From: Planctomycetota bacterium
Lineage (GTDB): Bacteria > Planctomycetota > GCA-002687715 > DRQF01
NCBI GenBank assembly: GCA_011369445.1
Contig: DRQF01000273.1
Span: 1 to 45,261 of the forward strand
DNA length: 45,261 nt
Direction: 5' to 3'
Shown: positions 1-7,580 of the stretch, piece after piece
Layout: each line of letters opens with the position of its first letter
Numbering within the stretch: position 1 is the stretch's first letter
The notes under the pieces: model-generated
What the model saw: the letters and a program-made list of their open reading frames with translations, nothing else
Told to the model about the DNA's origin: nothing
The model's database searches: none
Position numbers and translations under genes: made by a program

Positions 1-490
1 AAACGCCGCTCACAAAGGCATCGACGATCGTGCGGGCCGGGGCGGGCCCGAACCGTCGGGCGATGAAGTGGGCCACACTTTCGGGCTTCTCCGGGTCACC
101 CTTCGGAATGAGCGGCTCCATCATGATGCGGAGTTTTTGACGAAGATTGAAGATCCTCGACTTCATGAGATCGCCAGGTCCCATGGGGATCGGCTCGAGT
201 CGACGTCCGAAATAGATGTATCGCACCTTGGCGTCCGGAGAGGCCTCGATGATGCGATCCTCGACGCCCACCTCGGCGGCCAGGCCGCGGATCTGAGTGG
301 CGGTGCTCGGAAACGAGTTCGGCCCCCACTCGAAGAGGTACCCGTCGGTGTGCCCGCTCCGCACGAGCCCTCCTACCCTTTCGTGCGCCTCGACGAGGAG
401 GACGTCGGCCCCGGAGCGTGAGAGCTCCCAGGCGCAGGAGAGCCCCGAGATGCCTCCGCCGATGACGGCAATGCGATGTCTCTTGCTCAC
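1..490 (-). CDS. hemG: Protoporphyrinogen/coproporphyrinogen oxidase, FAD-dependent (partial)
   Basis: N-terminal 163 residues of an FAD amine-oxidase-fold enzyme (HemY/PPO type) that oxidises the porphyrinogen ring late in haem synthesis; the C-terminus lies outside the window. Seen: a Rossmann FAD motif near residues 8-16 (VIGGGISGL), an acidic ribose-binding residue in LLVEAHERVGG, and the family-typical stretch EWGPNSF. The start is GTG at 490-488, which overlaps the TGA of the upstream hemH-like gene as GTGA, so translation is probably coupled. The order hemE-hemH-hemY is that of the Bacillus haem operon. The symbol could equally be hemY or cgoX, because the sequence alone does not tell whether protoporphyrinogen or coproporphyrinogen is the substrate. 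Confidence 0.9.
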   Translation of the reverse strand, partial: MSKRHRIAVIGGGISGLSCAWELSRSGADVLLVEAHERVGGLVRSGHTDGYLFEWGPNSFPSTATQIRGLAAEVGVEDRIIEASPDAKVRYIYFGRRLEPIPMGPGDLMKSRIFNLRQKLRIMMEPLIPKGDPEKPESVAHFIARRFGPAPARTIVDAFVSGV

Positions 491-1473
491 GGCCTCGGCC
501 CTCCCAGCGATGCAGGCGCCTCGTTCGAGGCGTCGAGAACGATGCGACTCAACGCCGCGATGAGTTCGGGGTGGTCATTCAAGCAGGGGATGCGAAACAT
601 CCGCATCGCCCTTTCCCGAAGCTGCCTGGCCAGCTCGATGTCCACCTTATGGAGAGTTTCCAGCCGATCCGAGCCCCAGGAATAAGGAAAGACCACCACA
701 TCCCGAACGGAATCCTTGGCCCAAGCCCCGATAAGATCGGTGGGAGAGGGCATGAGCCCCCGATCGCCCACAAGAGGGTCCAGGTAGGCGAGCCCCCACC
801 GGTCAGCGGGGAGGCCCAAGTCCCGGGCCAGAACCTCCGCCAGGGCGCGAGACCTTGCGGCAAAATCCTCTTCCGTCCGCGCCAACACCTTGGGGAGGCC
901 CGGAGCGACGAACAGCCACGTGGCGCGGGCCGTGTCCCTCGGCCCTCCCTCCTTGGCCAGGGCGACGAGGGCGGACTGCCACGCAGGATGGGTTGCGTAC
1001 TCTTCGACGAAGACCAGATCGTCGAGGACGCCTCCCTCAGCAAGCCAAGCCTCCTCGAATTGGGCGAAGTCACTCAGACGATGCCCGCGGATCGAAAGGG
1101 GATCCGCCGCGACGACGATCGCGCGGCGCATGCCCTCCGCGCGCATGAGAGGCACGACCTCGTCCGCCACCGGTCCGCCCACCGCGGCCACGGCATACCC
1201 TTCGCCTCCCAAAGCCTCGGCCACGCCGTTCGCCTGGGCGCCGGCAACGCGAAGGAAGGGAGAGTCCACGGTCACGAGACGTTGCGCCTCTTCCAGACGA
1301 CGGTGAGCCCGCATCTTGGCGCGAGCACGGATAAAGGGTTTTCGAAGCCCCGAAACCGGGTAGCGGCGCTCATCTCCCACCCAGCGCTCGAGGAAGGCGG
1401 ACAGGGCCTTGGGCTCGGGTCGAGGATCACCGGCGCCGACGACGACGATGCCCGTCGCCGCGTCGACTTTCAT
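487..1473 (-). CDS. hemH: Divergent ferrochelatase-like protein
   Basis: 328 residues, the usual ferrochelatase length; members insert Fe2+ into proto- or coproporphyrin. Family features are the SPFLRVAGAQ segment (residues 71-80, cf. GSPL..T..QA), the SDRLETLHKVDIEL segment with the conserved Glu at 272, and CLNDHPE near the C-terminus. The catalytic-His motif (SAHSLP or SFHGIP) reads VAPGLP at 189-194, so Pro191 replaces the invariant His, and the YPQYS-type region is also not recognisable. ATG at 1473 overlaps the hemE stop as ATGA; a longer upstream reading would run into hemE and is rejected. Its place between hemE and hemG/Y supports a haem role, but activity by the standard mechanism is uncertain. 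Confidence 0.8.
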   Translation of the reverse strand: MKVDAATGIVVVGAGDPRPEPKALSAFLERWVGDERRYPVSGLRKPFIRARAKMRAHRRLEEAQRLVTVDSPFLRVAGAQANGVAEALGGEGYAVAAVGGPVADEVVPLMRAEGMRRAIVVAADPLSIRGHRLSDFAQFEEAWLAEGGVLDDLVFVEEYATHPAWQSALVALAKEGGPRDTARATWLFVAPGLPKVLARTEEDFAARSRALAEVLARDLGLPADRWGLAYLDPLVGDRGLMPSPTDLIGAWAKDSVRDVVVFPYSWGSDRLETLHKVDIELARQLRERAMRMFRIPCLNDHPELIAALSRIVLDASNEAPASLGGPRP

Positions 1474-2507
1474 GGCCGCCACCCGTGGACGCAATCGACG
1501 AGAGCCTGCACCGACTCCGGCGGCGTCCACTTCATGATGCCCGAACCCAGGTTGAAGATGTGTCCGGGGGCGGTTCCGAAAGCTTGCAGGTTCTTGGTGA
1601 CGGCGCGCCGCGTGGCGTCGGGGCCGGCCAAGAGGACACCTGGGTCGAGGTTCCCCTGCAGCGCCACGCGATGACCGATGCATCGGCGGGCGTCCTCGGG
1701 GTCGACGCGCCAGTCCAAGGACACGACGTCCGCGCCAGAATCCGCCATCAGTTCGATCAGGTGGCCGCCGCCGCTGACGTAGGAGATGACAGGAACGCCC
1801 TTCTCCTTGACCGCGTTGATGAGGCGGCAGGTCCAGGGTTGGGCGAACTCCGCATAAGTCTCTCGATCGAGGCAGCCCGCCCAGGAGTCGAAGACCTGAA
1901 CCACGGGGGCGCCCGCTTCCACCTGTGCCAGAAGATAGGGAATGAGATTCGCGGTCAGGCGCTCCATGAGGAGCTGAAAGGTGGAGGGGTCGGCGAAGAG
2001 CATCCGCTTCGTGTTCTCGAAGACGCGAGAACTCCCTCCCTCGATCATGTAGGAGGCGACGGTGAACGGAGCACCGCAGAACCCGATGATGGGGAGGTCA
2101 TCGCCCAAAGTTGCGCGAAGAAGCCTCTGGGCTTCCGCCGGCCAGGGCGTGCTTTGCGCCGGATCGAAATCCCGAAGGGCTTCGACGTCCTTCCGAGTCC
2201 TGATCGGTGGGCTCAACTGGGGACCCGCTCCGGCGCCGAAGGATAGGTCCATGCCCATGGCTTCCGCCGGGAGGAGGATGTCTGAGAAGACAATCCCCAC
2301 CTCGAGGCCGAAAGCGCGCAGGGGCTGAAGGGTGACGTCGCGGCAGAGCTCCGGATCCTTGCAGAGCTCGAGAAAGCTCACCTTCTCCTTCACGGCCCGG
2401 TATTCCGCCATGTAGCGGCCGGCCTGCCTCATGAGCCACACCGGAGGGCGATCCACCGGCTCGCGGCGACAGGCTCTGAGGAGGCGTTCGCGAGGTGTGA
2501 GGTCCAT
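1470..2507 (-). CDS. hemE: Uroporphyrinogen decarboxylase
   Basis: 345 residues, normal for UroD, which decarboxylates uroporphyrinogen III to coproporphyrinogen III in the cytoplasm. Seen: the RQAGRYM substrate motif near residues 27-33, the conserved Asp in FSDILLPAEAMGM, IGFCGAPFTVASYMIEGG, and FDSWAG. The C-terminal signature normally NLGHG reads NLGSG, so Ser322 takes the place of the active-site-region His (His339 in the human enzyme). The start MDLTPRERLL matches the family N-terminus; longer readings extend over the divergent small gene and are rejected. First gene of the hemE-hemH-hemG/Y operon. The 61-nt gap to the divergent gene must hold both promoters; no clear Shine-Dalgarno sequence is seen. 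Confidence 0.95.
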   Translation of the reverse strand: MDLTPRERLLRACRREPVDRPPVWLMRQAGRYMAEYRAVKEKVSFLELCKDPELCRDVTLQPLRAFGLEVGIVFSDILLPAEAMGMDLSFGAGAGPQLSPPIRTRKDVEALRDFDPAQSTPWPAEAQRLLRATLGDDLPIIGFCGAPFTVASYMIEGGSSRVFENTKRMLFADPSTFQLLMERLTANLIPYLLAQVEAGAPVVQVFDSWAGCLDRETYAEFAQPWTCRLINAVKEKGVPVISYVSGGGHLIELMADSGADVVSLDWRVDPEDARRCIGHRVALQGNLDPGVLLAGPDATRRAVTKNLQAFGTAPGHIFNLGSGIMKWTPPESVQALVDCVHGWRP

Positions 2508-2568
2508 GCACGAGGCTACGAAAGGGGGCCCCCTCGTGAAAGCGCACCGTCCCGCGATAGGATGCGCC

Positions 2569-2853
2569 ATGCGACGCGCGGCCCTGATCCTCGGATTCCT
2601 CGTCCCCCTGGTTGTGGGGACCTGGCTCATGAAGACGGCGTTCCTGGGGGAGCTCCCCCACGGACGAGGCCTCGAGCTGGCGCCAGGCGGGGAAAGTCGG
2701 GCCATCGCGGGCTACGTCTTGTGCGTCGTGGCCGGTCTCCATCTCATTGTCACCACCGCCAGCCGCAATCATCGGAAGATGGTGGCGGTGTCGGCCGCGA
2801 CCTCGATGTTGATCGCCGTGGCCGCCGCCGGATTCATTCTGCTTCGCGGCTGA
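2569..2853 (+). CDS. Small integral membrane protein
   Basis: 94 residues with three hydrophobic segments: about 4-22 (AALILGFLVPLVVGTW), about 46-60 (IAGYVLCVVAGLHLIVT) and about 74-91 (SAATSMLIAVAAAGFIL). The ATG at 2569 follows an Arg-rich start typical of an inside-positive N-terminus; a GTG at 2536 is an alternative. It is divergent from hemE, and its last 20 bases overlap the tail of the convergent phosphoesterase gene. I do not recognise a family. Its position beside the haem operon is the only functional hint. Confidence 0.65.
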   Translation: MRRAALILGFLVPLVVGTWLMKTAFLGELPHGRGLELAPGGESRAIAGYVLCVVAGLHLIVTTASRNHRKMVAVSAATSMLIAVAAAGFILLRG

Positions 2854-3565
2854 GGTCCGCCGCCGAACCGGGCAATTCCAACAGCTTCATGGGGCGCATC
2901 TTCAAGCGATCGGCGCTGGCATTTTCGTAACGGATCCGACGTTCGCCCACCGTCATGACCCCGTTGTGGGCCATGGCGAGATCGCCGCCGTGGATGTGCC
3001 CGTAGAGAACGAGGTCGACGGGGAAGCGGGCGAGAATCTCCTCGAAAGCGGTGGGGGTCTCTTGCCGCTCCCACCGGGGCGGATAGTGGAACATGAGAAG
3101 GATGCGGCGATTCGGGAAATCGGCCGTCGCCCGCTCCAACGTGGCCTCGAGGGCTCGGCAGGCCTCGTCGAAAACCTCGCGATCCTCTTCCTCCCACCAG
3201 GGCGACTCGGGGCAATCCCAGCCCATCGTCCCCGCGAGAACCCAGTCCTGGCCCAACGGCATGGAGGCGTCACATAGAAACGTCACTTCCGAGAAGCGCA
3301 GCCTCGCCGTCTTCTTCCACCACTTGTCATGGTTGCCAGGCGAGATGATCACGCGACCGGGAAGGCCGTTCACCGCATCCAGGTGCTTCTCGATGGTCTT
3401 GGTCGTGGTGGCCCACGAGAAGTCCCCGGGGATGAGGACGAGGTCCGACGGGGCGACCGTCCGGCGCCACTCGCGGCGGATCACGTCCTCGTGATTCACC
3501 CACACGTCGCCGAAGCGGCTCATGTCCCTCCCGAAATGGGGGTCGCTCAAAGCGAAGATCCTCAC
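2834..3565 (-). CDS. Calcineurin-like metallophosphoesterase (COG1768 type)
   Basis: 243 residues carrying all metal-binding blocks of the calcineurin-like fold: SDPHFG (residues 7-12), GDFSW, GNHDKWW, MFHYPP and GHIHG. The combination GD.SW plus GNHD.WW is that of the COG1768 predicted phosphohydrolases, cytosolic enzymes of unknown substrate. The start is GTG at 3565, with AGGAGA just upstream; the reading frame stays open far upstream but there lies antisense to the CinA-like gene. It is divergent from the CinA-like gene with a 63-nt gap. It is probably a phosphodiesterase or phosphomonoesterase; the substrate cannot be told from the sequence. Confidence 0.88.
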   Translation of the reverse strand: MRIFALSDPHFGRDMSRFGDVWVNHEDVIRREWRRTVAPSDLVLIPGDFSWATTTKTIEKHLDAVNGLPGRVIISPGNHDKWWKKTARLRFSEVTFLCDASMPLGQDWVLAGTMGWDCPESPWWEEEDREVFDEACRALEATLERATADFPNRRILLMFHYPPRWERQETPTAFEEILARFPVDLVLYGHIHGGDLAMAHNGVMTVGERRIRYENASADRLKMRPMKLLELPGSAADLSREAE

Positions 3566-3628
3566 CCGTCTCCTTCCTTTTCCGTCTTCTTCTGGCCCGA
3601 ATGTGCGTAAGGCGGCATCATATCCGCC

Positions 3629-4369
3629 ATGAACCCCGGCGCCACACGTTACGGAATCGTCGTCATCGGCAACGAAGTCCTCTCCGGGAAGGTGGAGGAC
3701 ATCAACTCCACGTTCCTCATGAAGGAACTCCACGCCCTGGGCGGCCGGGTCGAGCGGGTCGCCATCATCCCCGATGTAGCGAACGACATCGCTGAAACGG
3801 TGAAGGCCTTTTCCCGGCGTTTCGACGTGGTCCTCACGAGCGGAGGGGTGGGTCCCACTCACGACGACCTCACCTTTCCCTCCGTGGCGCGAGCCTTCGA
3901 TCGTCCCATGGTCTTCAACCCGCGGATGGCCGAGGCCATCAAGGACTTCTTCGGCGAGGAGAGAGCCCAGGTCTACCTCGCGATGGCCACCCTGCCGGAA
4001 GGAATCGAGCTCATCTTCACGGACGGGCTCCTCTTCCCGGTGACGAAGCTCGAAAACGTCTTCATCTTTCCGGGCGATCCGACGGTGTTGAGAAAGAAGT
4101 TCCGCGCCATCCGGGATCGATTCGCCGAAGCCCCCTTCCACCTCGCGCGCGTCTTCACCACCCTCGAGGAAGGGGACCTGGCGCCCCTGCTCCGCAGTCT
4201 GCAAGAGGAGATCCCCCATCTCGAGGTGGGCTCCTACCCGGTCTACGACAATCCGGATTACAAGGTCCAGGTCACTCTGGAATCCAAGGACGCCCACGCC
4301 GTCGCGGAGGGCCGCCGCCGCCTGCTGGCCGCCATCCCCCCCGAGACCGTCGTCTCCGTCGAGGGATGA
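3629..4369 (+). CDS. CinA/MoaB-like molybdopterin-binding domain protein
   Basis: 246 residues of the MoCF_biosynth fold (COG1058, N-terminal part of CinA). Seen: VVIGNEVLSGKVEDINS near residues 10-26, the LTSGGVGPTHDD phosphate/Mg-binding loop near 69-80, and FIFPGDP, the equivalent of the family LPGVP loop. The C-terminal deamidase domain of full CinA is absent, so this is the stand-alone form related to the pyrophosphatase part of eukaryotic FAD synthase. The last ten codons lie within a 30-bp sequence repeated at 7707-7736, so this gene end may be an insertion target. The reading frame is intact, with TGA at 4367-4369. Confidence 0.85.
   Translation: MNPGATRYGIVVIGNEVLSGKVEDINSTFLMKELHALGGRVERVAIIPDVANDIAETVKAFSRRFDVVLTSGGVGPTHDDLTFPSVARAFDRPMVFNPRMAEAIKDFFGEERAQVYLAMATLPEGIELIFTDGLLFPVTKLENVFIFPGDPTVLRKKFRAIRDRFAEAPFHLARVFTTLEEGDLAPLLRSLQEEIPHLEVGSYPVYDNPDYKVQVTLESKDAHAVAEGRRRLLAAIPPETVVSVEG
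4338..4367 (+). repeat. Left copy of a 30-bp direct repeat (3' end of CinA-like gene)
   Basis: Thirty bases identical to 7707-7736 in the same orientation: five C, then 25 bases containing GAGACCGTCGTCTCC, whose GAGAC/GTCTC arms form a small dyad around CGTC. This copy encodes the last codons of the CinA-like protein. Exact identity stops on both sides, which is what an integration or duplication junction would look like. Confidence 0.85.
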
Positions 4370-4406
4370 CCCGCTCCCTTCACCGCGAGGACCCCGCCTG
4401 TGATCG

Positions 4407-4422
4407 CGCCGCCGCGGCGGCG
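4407..4422. other. Perfect 16-bp palindrome in convergent gap
   Basis: CGCCGCCG followed directly by its reverse complement CGGCGGCG, lying between the CinA-like stop (4369) and the end of the convergent propeller gene (4425). It could act as a bidirectional terminator hairpin, although no T-run follows on either strand. It lies 40 bp inside the left direct repeat. Confidence 0.5.
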
Positions 4423-4424
4423 AT

Positions 4425-6530
4425 TCAAGGAGTGGGCGTTGCCGCGACCCGGAAGATCGTCCCGGAATCCGTTCCAATGAAGACAGCATCGTCGCTCGGG
4501 GCGCCGGCGACCGAACTCGCGGGGAGATGTGGGAACGACAGCGCATCCATCCCGTAGATTCCCGACTCGTACTTCACCAGCCGCAGTCCCATCCTGTCGG
4601 CGGCAAGCACCAGTTTGTCGTCGAAAGCCGCCACCCCGACACGGGCGCGCTTGGGGAAGCGGGCGACGAGGGATGTCGAACCCGCCAGGTCGTAGAAGAA
4701 GACTCCGTGTTTTCCCAAGGCCGAGACCAGCAGGCGCCCCGCGCCGTCGATAGCCGCCACCATCAACTTCCATCGATTCCGAATCTCCGCCACGACCTGG
4801 CAATTCGGCACTGACAGCACCGAGATCGCCAAGCCCGGATCGAGTACCCGATCCGGCACGGCAGCGACTCTCTGACTCACTGGGGAGTACAACAGGTGTC
4901 TGAAAGTCCTGGAAGTCGAGCCGGGGTCAACCACGACACTCGTGATCTGCTCGGAACTGAGGCTCGCCTTGCAAAGGCGCCCATCATCCAGGCCCAGCAG
5001 GATCTCATCTCCGGAAATCCGCAAAGCCGTCACGGCGGTGATCTGCTTGTTGTCCTCGAAGAAGACCTTACAGTTGCACACACCGCTGAAGGGAAACTCA
5101 ACGACCTGGACCGATCCGTCCGGCATGACCGCCGTCAGTCCCCATTGCGAGAAACTCAAACGGGAAAACGCGCGGGGAGCCGCGCCGACATTGAAGGGCA
5201 AAACCGTCGCGGCATAAGATGCCCCGCTGCGCGACCACAAGATGACAGATCCCTTGTCGTCCCGGGAAGCCACGTAGGCGCCATCCGAGGTGCTCTGCAC
5301 CTCGAGGCATCGGGAATCGTGACCTCGAAGTTCGTGGGTGATCGCAAAGTCGAAACCGAGGTGGCTCCCAAGAGGCTCGTTCCTCGGAATCGCGGTCGGA
5401 GCACCGGCTGCGCTCCGGGTGATCGTATAGATCGCGCACCCGCCTTGACGTACCACCACGGCCTTATCGTCTGTTAGCGTGCTGAGGACACCTCGCTGCA
5501 CGTGCTCCCCTGCGGCGTCTGTTCCTCGCAACAGGATCTTCCCAGTGGGGACGTCCATGACCAGCAATTGAGACGGATTGACGCCAAGAAGGCTCTCGGG
5601 TGTCGTCCCAAGCGTCGCGACTCCCATCACCGGCACCCTGCGGAGGGCGTGATACGTGAAGCCTTCCGCCGTCGTGGCTCGACCCAGCTCTCCCCCTTCG
5701 CTGAGAAGGGTCAATGCCGCGCCGCCGTCGCCCTCGGTCGCCGTGACATTCCCATCGGGTGCTCCCAGTCGGGCGACGCGCTGTCGATTGGCCGTATCCC
5801 AAATCGTCGGCCCCCCGTTGGACAAGGTTCCACCCTGCCCAGAATCCACGTCCTTATCGGGATGATAGTCGGCGAGCGAGGAAAACAGACGACTTCCCGC
5901 ACTGAAGTAGGAAAGGGAGAAGACTTCCGGGTCACCGACACCACCGGGCCTGTAGACGCCCAACAGGGGCAGACCCGTCGTCAAAGCTCGCTCTTCGATG
6001 CGCCCCCGATCGCTACCGAGAATCACCCGAGCCTCAGAGCCGATCATGACAGCATCCATGGCGGCAATGGGAACTGCGATGTCCGTGGTCGCTGTCTGGA
6101 GCTTCTGAAGGATATCTCGTTCGACGATGCGACCACTGCCGATCGCGCAAACTAGATGGGCATTGTCCACGAAGCTGAGACCCGTGACGCCAGCTCCGAA
6201 GATGTTGATCCAGTTTTCGGAAGGCGTCCCGGCCCACGAATTATTGAGATTGGCGATACTGAAGGTCTCGGACAGCTGCTGGGAGCCGGTAGCATTGTCA
6301 TACTTCACGACTTCGACCGTGCCGTCGTCGAATCCAACTGCGACGTATTCGCCGCTTGGGGAGATGGCCCAGGCGGTGACTGGCTTATCACCAGACGCGA
6401 AGGAATAAGAGGCATCGCGTGCAACGCTACACCGCGAATTGGCCATAACCACGGTCTGGGCTTCGACGGTACAGCAGGACAAATACGACAGAGCCAAGAG
6501 CAAGAGCCCAGTGTTTTGGCTGATTTTCAT
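4425..6530 (-). CDS. Secreted beta-propeller (WD40-like) protein
   Basis: 701 residues. An N-terminal Sec signal peptide (hydrophobic core about 9-19, likely cleaved after VEA at about 24) is followed by many blades of the pattern AWAISPSGEYVAVGFDDGTV, VTGLSFVDNAHLVCAIGSG and STSDGAYVASRDDKGSVILW, typical of WD40 or quinoprotein-like repeats. No catalytic motif is seen; such folds bind ligands or proteins. It is expected in the periplasm or outside the cell. Base composition is visibly AT-richer than the neighbouring housekeeping genes. It is the largest gene of the accessory block bracketed by the 30-bp repeats and runs in the same direction as the hydrolase upstream. The exact function is unknown. 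Confidence 0.8.
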   Translation of the reverse strand: MKISQNTGLLLLALSYLSCCTVEAQTVVMANSRCSVARDASYSFASGDKPVTAWAISPSGEYVAVGFDDGTVEVVKYDNATGSQQLSETFSIANLNNSWAGTPSENWINIFGAGVTGLSFVDNAHLVCAIGSGRIVERDILQKLQTATTDIAVPIAAMDAVMIGSEARVILGSDRGRIEERALTTGLPLLGVYRPGGVGDPEVFSLSYFSAGSRLFSSLADYHPDKDVDSGQGGTLSNGGPTIWDTANRQRVARLGAPDGNVTATEGDGGAALTLLSEGGELGRATTAEGFTYHALRRVPVMGVATLGTTPESLLGVNPSQLLVMDVPTGKILLRGTDAAGEHVQRGVLSTLTDDKAVVVRQGGCAIYTITRSAAGAPTAIPRNEPLGSHLGFDFAITHELRGHDSRCLEVQSTSDGAYVASRDDKGSVILWSRSGASYAATVLPFNVGAAPRAFSRLSFSQWGLTAVMPDGSVQVVEFPFSGVCNCKVFFEDNKQITAVTALRISGDEILLGLDDGRLCKASLSSEQITSVVVDPGSTSRTFRHLLYSPVSQRVAAVPDRVLDPGLAISVLSVPNCQVVAEIRNRWKLMVAAIDGAGRLLVSALGKHGVFFYDLAGSTSLVARFPKRARVGVAAFDDKLVLAADRMGLRLVKYESGIYGMDALSFPHLPASSVAGAPSDDAVFIGTDSGTIFRVAATPTP

Positions 6531-6567
6531 TTCGCGAAACCTCTAGTTTGAGAAGCCTTCAAGGTCG

Positions 6568-6786
6568 TTAGAGAACGCCAAAACGATCCAGGATGCATTC
6601 GATGAGCAGTTTCGCCTGGAGGTAACTTGAGTGGCTATATCGATCCTCACCCGACTTCTGGACTTTCTCCCATGTGGGCAACACGTGAATTCTCGACGGC
6701 AAGACCTCGGGCGTTTCGGGGCCGAATTGACCAAGTGGGATATTCCGTTCCTCAAAGACATATGTCTTCAAGTATTGATCAAACAT
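6568..6786 (-). pseudogene. Displaced C-terminal part of the alpha/beta hydrolase
   Basis: This frame reads coherently as the missing end of the hydrolase at 6768-7580. The reading joins upstream, around 6829, through IALPPIYVWYDMFDQYLK, and ends with YSHSSYLQAK and DRFGVL before a stop. The join needs one extra C in the run of nine C (6821-6829, read on the minus strand). The YSHSS His is a plausible catalytic His. It is either a true frameshift or a homopolymer sequencing error. Confidence 0.6.
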
Positions 6787-7580
6787 ATCATACCAAACAT
6801 AAATGGGTGGCAGCGCAATTGGGGGGGGGTGCTGCCACCCCCTCCTGCGGGAGGCGTCCCTCCTCCGACCGGGCCGAAATCTTCACCTGGCTCGAGCACC
6901 TCATTGTCAACCGCGGCTGCGATCACCGCCGCCCCTTTGATGCACTGCAGTGCCGGCCATGACGGGGGATTGCCCAGGTCATACAGAGATTGAATCGCGC
7001 CAAGCACGACACGGGCACCAAGGCTGTGCGACGTCAAATAAATGGGCATGTCCGGCCAACGCAGCCAGAGATGCGAGATGAAGATGGCGAGTTCATCGCC
7101 CATAAGGTCGGCGGCCGCCTCCGCTGCATCGAAGTGGCTCAACCCTGGGTCCCAGTTCCAGGCGAATCCCACGACCTGTCCCGTATAACCCGAGTCGGAT
7201 GCGCTCGCGTGCAGGGCATTGAGATTGTTCTGTGCAGACTGAAGGGTGTTCTGAAAGCCATGCACATGAATGAGAATGGAGCTGGGACATTCAGGCAACG
7301 CCAGCAACTTCGGCCCGAGATAGTCCAACGGCGTGTTGGGCGGAGCGTGGAGTTCCGCATCCGTGACAATCGAGCCCCACAACGTGCTTACATAGGTGAT
7401 CGAGCCCCTATGATTGACGAGGATCGGTGGGGGAGCTTGGCCCGCTATTTGCTGAACAAGAACCGCCAGGAGGAATGCAAAAGCCATCCTGATGCCTGAT
7501 GCATAGTCAACTAGCCTCGCCGCCCAAGACCGATCGTGAGTCGCACCCAAGAGCCTGTTCAGATTCGACCAAACATTCAA
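6768..7580 (-). CDS. Secreted alpha/beta hydrolase (DUF900-like), frameshifted
   Basis: 270 residues as read. Seen: a hydrophobic signal-like stretch (MAFAFLLAVLVQQIAGQA; the ATG at 7487 would make this the true N-terminus), the oxyanion region ILIHVHGFQNT, GFAWNWDPG, and the nucleophile elbow TSHSLGARVV with the catalytic Ser. These resemble the DUF900 group of lipase-like hydrolases, but no substrate can be named. After residue 250 the frame runs out of a Gly/Pro linker through a nine-C tract into an unlikely tail (CHPFMFGMICLINT). One added C restores about 80 more sensible residues ending at 6568, including the probable catalytic His. As written the enzyme is probably inactive. It lies inside the repeat-bracketed block. 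Confidence 0.7.
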   Translation of the reverse strand: MNVWSNLNRLLGATHDRSWAARLVDYASGIRMAFAFLLAVLVQQIAGQAPPPILVNHRGSITYVSTLWGSIVTDAELHAPPNTPLDYLGPKLLALPECPSSILIHVHGFQNTLQSAQNNLNALHASASDSGYTGQVVGFAWNWDPGLSHFDAAEAAADLMGDELAIFISHLWLRWPDMPIYLTSHSLGARVVLGAIQSLYDLGNPPSWPALQCIKGAAVIAAAVDNEVLEPGEDFGPVGGGTPPAGGGGSTPPQLRCHPFMFGMICLINT

